Below are positions 43,107 to 50,100 of a stretch of 52,285 bases of DNA, piece after piece. A model generated the notes under the pieces. It was not told where the DNA came from. It searched no databases and was given only the letters and a program-made list of their open reading frames with translations. Made by a program: the position numbers and the translations under genes. This stretch comes from an uncultured Bacteroidales bacterium (GTDB taxonomy: Bacteria; Bacteroidota; Bacteroidia; Bacteroidales; UBA932): positions 1-52,285 of the forward strand of contig CAMJBH010000014.1 in the NCBI GenBank assembly GCA_946403855.1, given 5' to 3'. Within the stretch, counting starts at the first letter, position 1; each line of letters starts with the position of its first letter.

Positions 43107-44332
43107 TATACGTAGGCCCCCATTTTGAGCATGTTGACTTCGCTGTCCGAGAGGTAGCGCCATGCGCCTTTCTTGAGGCCCTTCTTGGTGAGGCCTGCGA
43201 AATAGACCCTGTCCAGAGCCTTGACCGTGTAGCCGAGGGATTCGAAGATGCGGCGGACGATACGGTTCTTGCCAGAATGAATCTCGATGCCCAGCTTGCT
43301 GTGGTCGCGCTCGTCCACATATTCCAGTTCGTCGGCCTGCACGAAGCCGTCGCTCAGGTTGATACCCTCGACTATCTTGTCAAAGTCTTCCTGCGAGAGG
43401 CTGCGGTCGAGCGATACCTGGTAGATCTTCTTCTTGTCATATGACGGATGGGTAAGGCGCTCTGCTATTTCACCGTCGTTGGTGAACATCAGCACACCTG
43501 TGGTGGCCTTGTCCAGGCGACCGACGGGATAAACTCTTGTGGGACAGTTCTTCAGGAGGTCCATGACGGTCTTGTCGGCATGAGGGTCGGAGGCCGAAGT
43601 CACATAGCCCTTGGGCTTGTTCATGACAATGTAAACCTTGTTCTCTCCCTTGAGGCGTTCACCGTTGAAGCGTACGTCGTCATCGAAGATGTTCACTTTC
43701 GTGCCAAGTTCCGTGACAACGTTTCCGTTGACTGTTACGCATCCTGCCTGGATGAAGGTGTCGGCTTCGCGGCGTGAGCACACGCCGGAATTGGCCATGA
43801 ATCGGTTGAGCCTTATTTCGTTCTTCACCACCTCGGGCTCGTATGCGGGGCCGTCGTAGTTCTTGTCAACCTGGGGCCTGCGGCTGATCATCCGCTTTAT
43901 GCCTTCGCTTGCGCCCTTGGGAGCGGGACGTTTGGGACCTGCCTTCCTGGGCCTGGGATCACCGTAAGGCCTCTGGGGGCGATCGCCGTAGGGCTTGCTT
44001 TCGCCGTAGGGCTTGCTTTCACCGTAAGCTCTGCGTTCGCCGTAAGGTTTGCTTTCGCCGTAAGGTCTTTGGGGGCGGTCACCGTACGGGCGTCTCTCAC
44101 CATAGGGCTTGCTTTCGCCGTAGGACCTGCTTTCTCCGTAAGGCCTCTGCGGACGCTCGCCATAAGGCTTGCGTTCGCCGTACGGGCGTCGTTCACCATA
44201 AGGGCGCCTCTCACCGTAGGGGTGGGAGCTGCCGGTTTCTGATTGAAAATCTACTTTTTCGGAACGCACTGCGTTTCCTGCAGTTTTCCGTGGTCTAAGT
44301 TTTCGGCCGTCTTTTGAAAAACCATCCATCAT
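43106..44332 (-). CDS. rluB: RluB/RsuA-family pseudouridine synthase with PYGE-repeat N-terminus
   Basis: Converts a uridine in rRNA to pseudouridine. The catalytic part (about residue 185 on) has an S4 RNA-binding domain (IRLNRFMANSGVCSRREADTFI) and the synthase core with catalytic Asp in VGRLDKATTGVLMFTNDG. It ends with NRIVRRIFESLGY and LDRVYF. Residues about 35-125 are a tandem repeat of (R/K/S)PYGE(R/S) units, with every third or fourth unit changed to GDRPQRPYGE, strongly basic and predicted disordered. Such N-terminal extensions are known in Bacteroidetes RluB proteins; this repeat probably aids rRNA binding (inference). The start ATG 44332 overlaps the tonB stop as ATGA; ATG 44329 follows directly. 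The exact target (RluB versus RluF or RsuA) is not certain. Confidence 0.88.
   Translation of the reverse strand: MMDGFSKDGRKLRPRKTAGNAVRSEKVDFQSETGSSHPYGERRPYGERRPYGERKPYGERPQRPYGESRSYGESKPYGERRPYGDRPQRPYGESKPYGERRAYGESKPYGESKPYGDRPQRPYGDPRPRKAGPKRPAPKGASEGIKRMISRRPQVDKNYDGPAYEPEVVKNEIRLNRFMANSGVCSRREADTFIQAGCVTVNGNVVTELGTKVNIFDDDVRFNGERLKGENKVYIVMNKPKGYVTSASDPHADKTVMDLLKNCPTRVYPVGRLDKATTGVLMFTNDGEIAERLTHPSYDKKKIYQVSLDRSLSQEDFDKIVEGINLSDGFVQADELEYVDERDHSKLGIEIHSGKNRIVRRIFESLGYTVKALDRVYFAGLTKKGLKKGAWRYLSDSEVNMLKMGAYV
43960..44225 (-). repeat. Coding minisatellite, 15-18-bp units (PYGE repeats of rluB)
   Basis: Imperfect tandem units read on the minus strand as CCTTACGGCGA-type repeats encoding PYGE(R/S)(R/K). 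About 16 units are present, some interrupted by a GACCGCCCCCAGAGA-like block encoding DRPQR. Third positions vary while the amino acids stay, so the repeat is old or selected for protein sequence. Unit number could change by slippage without breaking frame. Confidence 0.75.
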
Positions 44333-45114
44333 TTTAGGTTGAATATATAAGTTATTGTGCCCTCTTGAAGCGCCGGGGCACTGGAGCTCATGTTGAAACC
44401 TGTTTCCAGGGCGGCATTGCGGGCCGCTGTCCACAGGGCTTTGTCGGTGACTGTGGTGCCGTCGGCACCCGGAACTGCTTTCTGGACTTTTCCGTACTGG
44501 TCAACCCATATTTTCACCACCACCTTGCCGCTTTCCTGCGATGCGTAAATCGGCTTCTTGAGACCGGCTTTATCTACCGTGCGGCCCTCCAAATGGGCGT
44601 TGGGCTTGCCGTCCGTCTCGCCGGATTTCACGTTTCCCTTGGGCTGGCCGGGTTTGAAGGTCGTGCCTGGCTCGGAGGCTCCGTGCTGGGCGGTGAGAGT
44701 GGTGTCTTTCTTGGCCATGCCGGGGAAGGCTGCCCTGGGGTCGAGTTCGGGCTCTTTCTCCCTCTCGGGCTCAGGGACTTCCACGTCTCCGTGGGGGTCC
44801 GGTTTTGTGGCCGGGGTGAGGTTCGGCTTGGTGGACTGGTGCGGCGATTCGCTGCGCTGAACCAGCTCAATCTTCTCCTCGCGGTTCACATCTTCGCCTT
44901 TGGGGTCGCGGCCTGGATTCTGCTTGACCTCTACCTGCTCTTCTTCTTCGAAATCCAGCAGGAAAGTGTTCTCCGGAGGCGGCGGGTACAGGTATTTGAT
45001 GCCGGTAAACGAAACCAGAAGGGCTGCACACACGTGTACGACCAGCGTCATCACGATGCCGGTCATCACGGAGTTGCGCTCCCTCTCGCCTCGTTCACGG
45101 AGATACTGTTTCAT
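44329..45114 (-). CDS. tonB: TonB-family energy-transducing protein
   Basis: 261 aa. It has an N-terminal cytoplasmic stretch (MKQYLRERGERERNS) and one membrane helix (GIVMTLVVHVCAALLVSFTGI). A periplasmic linker rich in Pro, Glu and Lys (PEPEREKEPELDPR) spans the periplasm. A C-terminal TonB-like domain begins near IYASQESGKVVVKIWVDQYGKVQKAVPG and ends EGTITYIFNLK. It transmits proton-motive force from ExbB-ExbD to outer-membrane receptors such as the one at 14522. It starts in ATGA overlap with exbD and ends in ATGA overlap with rluB. Confidence 0.88.
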   Translation of the reverse strand: MKQYLRERGERERNSVMTGIVMTLVVHVCAALLVSFTGIKYLYPPPPENTFLLDFEEEEQVEVKQNPGRDPKGEDVNREEKIELVQRSESPHQSTKPNLTPATKPDPHGDVEVPEPEREKEPELDPRAAFPGMAKKDTTLTAQHGASEPGTTFKPGQPKGNVKSGETDGKPNAHLEGRTVDKAGLKKPIYASQESGKVVVKIWVDQYGKVQKAVPGADGTTVTDKALWTAARNAALETGFNMSSSAPALQEGTITYIFNLK

Positions 45115-45521
45115 TCGGGTTGGGTGGCCAGGATTACTTTATAATGATTGCGTTTGGCGATATTCATCACCTGCACTATTTCTTTGATGGGCACACTCTC
45201 GTCTGAATAGATGGAGAATGTGGGATCTTCTTCGGTCTGGAGCAGCTCCACCAGTTCGTCTTCCACTTGCTCCAGGGGAACGGGTGTCTCGTCGCCGTTG
45301 ATGTGGAATGTGTACTGGTCATCGCCCCAGTCTTTGATGGACACGCTCACGGTGGCTTTTGCACCTACCTGTCCAGTGCTCTTGGGGAGCAGGAGCTTGA
45401 GGGCGTTGGGGTTCACCAGCGTGGAAGTCACCAGGAAGAAGATGAGCAGCAGGAACACTATGTCGGTCATACTCGACATAGACATGTTCGGGTCAGCCTT
45501 GGTGATTCGCTTGAGTGCCAT
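45111..45521 (-). CDS. exbD: ExbD/TolR-family biopolymer transport protein
   Basis: 136 aa. It has a short cytoplasmic N-terminus (MALKRITKADPNMSMSSMTD), one transmembrane helix with the conserved proton-pathway Asp just before it (MTDIVFLLLIFFLVTST), and a periplasmic domain ending VMNIAKRNHYKVILATQPE. It partners ExbB to drive TonB. ATG overlaps the exbB stop as TAATG. Confidence 0.93.
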   Translation of the reverse strand: MALKRITKADPNMSMSSMTDIVFLLLIFFLVTSTLVNPNALKLLLPKSTGQVGAKATVSVSIKDWGDDQYTFHINGDETPVPLEQVEDELVELLQTEEDPTFSIYSDESVPIKEIVQVMNIAKRNHYKVILATQPE

Positions 45522-46225
45522 TATTCTTCAACGTTTGCGGCCTGGGGTTCGTCCAGCAGGTCCATGAATTCGATTGTGCTGCTCTCCATCTGGAACACCA
45601 CGTCGGACACTTTCGAGGAGAGCCAGTTGTATCCGAAGTAAGCTATGATACCCACGATCAGACCTCCCACGGTGGTGATCATGGCGGTGTAGATACCGCT
45701 GGAGAGAAGGGTAATGTCTATGTTGTTACCTGCCTGAGACATGTTGAAGAAAGCCTGCACCATGCCTATGACGGTGCCGAGGAATCCAATCATGGGGGCG
45801 CCGCCGGCTATCATGGCGAGGTAGGGGAGACCCCTTTCCAGCCTGGCGACTTCCACGTTGCCCACATTTTCGATTGCGGTCTGGATGTCTCCCAGGGGCT
45901 TACCGATGCGGTCTATTCCGCTTTCGACCATGCGTGCCACAGGGGTGTCGTACTTCGAACAGAGAGTCTTTGCAGATTTGATCTTGCCGTCATGGATGTA
46001 GTCCCTGATGTCCATCATGAAATCCTTGTCGATCTTTGACGCCTGACGGATCATCCACCATTTCTTGCCAAAAATGTAGATGGCTACGATGGAAAGGGCC
46101 AGCAGTACAATCATCAGCCAGCCGCCCTTGACGGCCATATCGATGAGAGAGAAGGACATTTCCTGCTGAACCGGAGCGGCCTGTACCGCATCTACGATGT
46201 CGGCCTGAAGTAAGTAATTGAGCAT
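45521..46225 (-). CDS. exbB: ExbB/TolQ/MotA-family proton channel
   Basis: 234 aa with three membrane helices: GGWLMIVLLALSIVAIYIFG, then the conserved MIAGGAPMIGFLGTVIGMVQAF and MITTVGGLIVGIIAYFGYNWL. The conserved TVxG(M)V block is the MotA/TolQ/ExbB signature. It forms the pentameric channel around ExbD. It is the first gene of the operon exbB-exbD-tonB-rluB-era-parC. A TACCTTTG box (46257-46264) lies 31 nt upstream. Confidence 0.93.
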   Translation of the reverse strand: MLNYLLQADIVDAVQAAPVQQEMSFSLIDMAVKGGWLMIVLLALSIVAIYIFGKKWWMIRQASKIDKDFMMDIRDYIHDGKIKSAKTLCSKYDTPVARMVESGIDRIGKPLGDIQTAIENVGNVEVARLERGLPYLAMIAGGAPMIGFLGTVIGMVQAFFNMSQAGNNIDITLLSSGIYTAMITTVGGLIVGIIAYFGYNWLSSKVSDVVFQMESSTIEFMDLLDEPQAANVEE

Positions 46226-46256
46226 ATCTTAATAATTCAGAATTATCTTTAACTTA

Positions 46257-46264
46257 CAAAGGTA
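46257..46264 (-). promoter_or_regulatory. -7 box TACCTTTG of the exbB operon
   Basis: Exact TAnnTTTG match on the minus strand, 31 nt before the exbB ATG. Nineteen nucleotides upstream is AGT rather than TTG, so the -33 half is weak. The gap to the XRE gene stop at 46330 is A/T-rich. Confidence 0.5.
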
Positions 46265-46329
46265 GAAAAATATGTGGAAAAAGACTATTTGTTGTGGTTT
46301 AAAAGAATAAATAAACCCTATGATTTTGT

Positions 46330-46740
46330 TTATCTCTTGCCTATGGCAGGAGAATCGACGAGCGCCTTGAGTTGATCCACGGCCTCAGTTAAGTTGCAAA
46401 GCGACTCTTCCATAATTAGTTTGTTGTAATTACGAGAAGACAGTGACCGTTTGTTTTTGCGGCTCCATAATATGAATCTTTTTTCTTCCGGGCTCAGAGC
46501 CATTGTTTCGTATTTGCTGGGATGTCCTTCTCCCGAGACAAGAAATCTCTCATTAAGGTCGAATTCTCTAGCCCATTTCTGGGCGGCTTTTGTGCTGAAT
46601 CTTCTTCCAGAAAAATAAACGGACACTCCTGCCGGTGAGACACCGAGTCTTTTGGCTGCCATTTTGGTGTTGATTCCCCTGTTGAGGAGGTCCTGTTTAA
46701 TCGCAAGCCCTACGCGAGCGGCTGCATCATTTTGTTCCAT
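46330..46740 (-). CDS. XRE-like helix-turn-helix regulator
   Basis: 136 aa. A helix-turn-helix is visible at about residues 22-48 (NTKMAAKRLGVSPAGVSVYFSGRR), similar to lambda-Cro/XRE domains; the aligned FLVSGEGHPS segment resembles phage-repressor-like Bacteroidetes proteins of this size. The C-terminal half (LSPEEKRFILWSRKNKRSLSSRNYNKLIMEE) is helical and may dimerise. An 18-bp perfect palindrome 16 bp before its ATG (46756-46773) is the likely autoregulatory operator. It is divergent from the RHS gene, with 419 bp between; it could regulate that gene too (inference). Confidence 0.75.
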   Translation of the reverse strand: MEQNDAAARVGLAIKQDLLNRGINTKMAAKRLGVSPAGVSVYFSGRRFSTKAAQKWAREFDLNERFLVSGEGHPSKYETMALSPEEKRFILWSRKNKRSLSSRNYNKLIMEESLCNLTEAVDQLKALVDSPAIGKR

Positions 46741-46755
46741 AAGTGACCTTTAATT

Positions 46756-46773
46756 TTCAGGATGCATCCTGAA
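46756..46773. promoter_or_regulatory. 18-bp perfect palindrome, candidate operator
   Basis: TTCAGGATGCATCCTGAA is exactly self-complementary and lies 16 bp upstream of the XRE-like regulator ATG. Its size and twofold symmetry suit a dimeric HTH protein. A TATATTTC near-match to the -7 box lies about 25 bp further upstream on the minus strand. Confidence 0.6.
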
Positions 46774-46921
46774 TTGTTTGTTTATTTTTTGAAATATACC
46801 ATATATACGGTTTACAAACGAAAAAAGTTTCATTTCTTCAAGGTATTTTGATATATTCCAGTTTTTAGACAAGCGTTAATCGGCGGATGTAAATATGTTT
46901 TACAAAAAATTAAAAAAACTC

Positions 46922-46951
46922 TTGTTAATGTCATAAATATGGTTACCTTTG
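46922..46951 (+). promoter_or_regulatory. Bacteroidetes-type promoter of the RHS gene
   Basis: TTG (46922-46924), 19 nt, then TACCTTTG (46944-46951), a full TAnnTTTG match. This is the best plus-strand promoter seen in the window. Transcription would start near 46957, giving a leader of about 200 nt before the ATG at 47160. Confidence 0.72.
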
Positions 46952-47159
46952 TATTCAGAACTATCACCCAGGCAAGCACAGAAGACGCCGACCACCGAGG
47001 CAGCCAGCGTCCGAGTGTAATGAAAGAATGAAGATTAGGACCCTGCATTATTTCATTGATTCGCAAATGTAGTGAATCTGCCGCAGAAAAACAAGCGCTG
47101 CCCCGGGGGCATTCTCTCAGCCCCGAGGAGAGAACAGACTTTTTAACAGATTCACTATT

Positions 47160-50100
47160 ATGAAAAAGATTTATTCACGCGTAGCAGTTGCGCTCTGGTC
47201 GCTGGCCTTGATACTGGCTCCGGCCGTAAAGCTGCACGCCGATGAAGGCTCCCCGTCGTTCTTCACCGAAGCCTACTTCACCAAGCCTCAGAGCCCTGAG
47301 GCATGGGCGATGACGCGTTACGGCGAGGCTTCGCTCGATCTCTTCCACGGCACGGTCGGTCTGACCGTTCCGGTTTACTCCTATCAGGATAAGGACTTTT
47401 CCATTCCGGTGAGCCTGTCCTACGCCTCCACCGGCTTTATGCCAGGTGCTTCCGTAGGTGCGGCAGGGCTTGGATGGAATCTCTGCACCGGAGGCGTTAT
47501 AACGCGCGAGGTGCGAGGCATGCCGGATGACGAGAGTAATGATTATTCCTGGAAATGGCTGGGAAATCCTTCATATGATCCCTTGCAATTAACTCTGCCT
47601 CCTACTCTAGCGGGGCCGTACGTGAATGTCCGTCATTACTCCGAACAACTGTACGGCGCCAGGAGCAGTGTCACCGTATTCGGTTTCGCAAAAGCTTACG
47701 ACACGCAGTCGGCAAACCTGAGCGACATTATCGACTTCGTGTATTCCGGCGTCTTTGGCGAAGAGTATATGGCCGTGCGGCTGGACACCCTGTCAAACGC
47801 AATGCACTATTTTGCCATCGAAACACAGCCGGACGTCTTTCACTTCAATTTCCTTGGAAAGAGCGGTTCCTTTATCCTTGGTCCTGACGGCACAGCACAC
47901 GTATTCGACACCAACTTCCCCGCCGGGGACCTGTCCGTCGAGTTCGTCTGGGCTTGGGAGGCACCGGGCAACTCGTCCTTTATCCTGCGCACCAACGACG
48001 GCTTCCGTTACGACTTCGCACTGCATGAAAACACCTCATCCGTCAACCAGGGTTATGACGATTCTGAAATCACCTCCACTTCTGCCTGGAAACTCACCAA
48101 AGTTACGGCTCCATCAGGACGCACAGCCGTGTTAACTTACAACAGCCCTCATGACCGTGTATCGCATGGCGTGAGCGTGAACATCGACCATCGCCACACT
48201 TTTGACGGAACTACGCATTCCCGGCCTTGGCAGGACGCCCAGTACATGATAGACCACCCTGAGGTAAGCGACACCTACACCACAGTGCAGGAAAAGAGCA
48301 TTTCCTCAATATCAATATCAGGTTGCTGTACGATATCATTCAGCTATGGAAACGCATCAAGCGAGTTCGCCCTGCAGTCTATAACAGTCAAGAACGCGGC
48401 AAACACCACCGTGCGCTCCTGTTCCCTCACACAGTCAGGCAGCGGAACCCACCGTTTTCTCAAGAGCATAACCATTCCCGGAGAGGGAACACACTCTTTT
48501 TCTTATTATAACGAGAACGATTCTTTCCCGGATTATCATACGAAGGCTGTTGACCTTTACGGCTATTACAACGGAAGCTCCAGCTGGCTGAACATTACCC
48601 ACACCGAAAACTCTTTGCCACAGTATGCAGAGTCTGTTCTTTCTTCCCGTTCCTTTAACCTGAACTATGCGCTCATGGGAATGCTGAAGAAGGTCTCCTG
48701 GCCCTCAGGAGGCAGCACGTCCATCGCATACGAGCAGAACCGCTATTCGGCAATCATGCGTCCGGACAATATGCTCGCTTCCGATGAAAACGCAGCCGGC
48801 CTGCGTGTATCAACCCTTACCAGTTACGACACCAACGGGACAACGGTACTGCAGAAGAAGAGCTATATTTATGAAATCACCTCCGGACGCAGTTCTGGTG
48901 TACTCCTCAGCGAACCGGAACTCTACTGGAAATACAGCTACGACATGAGCTGGAATTACCATGTTGACAGGGAGGGCGTGCGCAGCGCGAATCCACTCGG
49001 ATTCGGGCTGTCTTCACACATTGAGTATCCTAGAGTAAAGGAGCGCATCACCGACGGAGGGTCGTCCGGCCCTGTGACGGTGCGCGAATTCTCCTCCACC
49101 TACGGCAGCACAGGCAACGTGACCTGCCGAGAGAGGTTTGCCGAGCAGGCTTCCCCGCTCGTGGAGACGACATTCGACGGATGGTATTTCGACTTTACGC
49201 CCAATATCATCCATATCCCGGAATCGATGTTCCTCTCCGGTGGCATACACGCCGGCGAATGCACGCTCTCGCAGACCATCTCCCAGCAGAACAAGACTAC
49301 ATCAAAGTCTGTGGCCGTCCCGGGGGAATATCCTTCCGGAAGCGGCAACCTCTTCACCACGCCCATGGTGTACATAGGAAAGATGTTCGACCACGAATAC
49401 CATTACCGCAACGGCTATACCGCCTCGCAGACCGATTCAATGTACGACCTCTCCGGATCGGAGGCGATGTCACAGACATTCACTACCGGCGTCGACTCCG
49501 GAGGACACGTCATCTACACGCAGACAACTGACAGCAAGGGAAACACCTTGCGTTCCGAAATTACTTACCATTCTGTCTGCACCGGAACGCCTGTTCGCAT
49601 ATCCAAGAAGAGGGGAAACTATTACGTGGGTGGCACCAAAATTAACTATACCACCTGCTACAATCAGGACGGTGACCCCTATCTCCGTCCCGCAAAGACC
49701 TATAGGGCATACTCAAGTCCGGGAGTAACATCGGAGAGTTCTATCTCATACCATGAGGTCATGTCGTACGACGTCTACGACTCCAACGGCAACCTGTGCC
49801 AGATGACCGACTCCACCGGACTGGTGACGGGCATCGCCTGGGATTCTTCCGGCATGTATCCCGTCAAGGTAGGAGAGAACATGACGTACAGCCAGACTTC
49901 ATCGGCATCGTCATCATCTGCCGGGCGCATGCTTACCAAGTATGCATGGACACCGCTCATAGGGCTCACTTCCCTTACAGACCCTTCCGGAAGGGTGACA
50001 TCATTCTCCTACGATTCGGCGGGCAGGCTCACCGGTGTATCCGCCCCAGACGGCAGTCTCAGCGCAGCATACGCGTACAACACCGCCACGGACCATACCG

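Larger units (their letters stand above)
46741..47159. other. Intergenic region between XRE regulator and RHS gene; structured RHS leader
   Basis: No gene is supported in these 419 bp. Contents in order: palindromic operator (46756-46773), A/T-rich stretch, promoter (46922-46951), then a leader with several inverted repeats. These are 47019-47030 with 47046-47057 (11 of 12 bp); an outer pair 47070-47080 with 47147-47157 (11 bp, perfect), ending 2 nt before the ATG; and inside it two competing hairpins, 47104-47110 with 47120-47125, and 47112-47118 with 47128-47134. The second is followed after 5 nt by TTTTT (47140-47144), like an intrinsic terminator. A 78-codon minus-strand frame at 46830-47066 crosses the promoter and looks non-coding. 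Confidence 0.6.

Noticed and set aside
46830..47066. 78-codon minus-strand frame between XRE and RHS genes
   Set aside because: It covers the RHS promoter and leader, lacks a plausible promoter, and the product has no recognisable features.
47070..47157. Invertible DNA segment upstream of the RHS gene
   Set aside because: The flanking 11-bp inverted repeats are perfect, but the enclosed 66 bp hold no TAnnTTTG promoter on either strand and the real promoter is outside at 46922-46951. An RNA structure is more likely.
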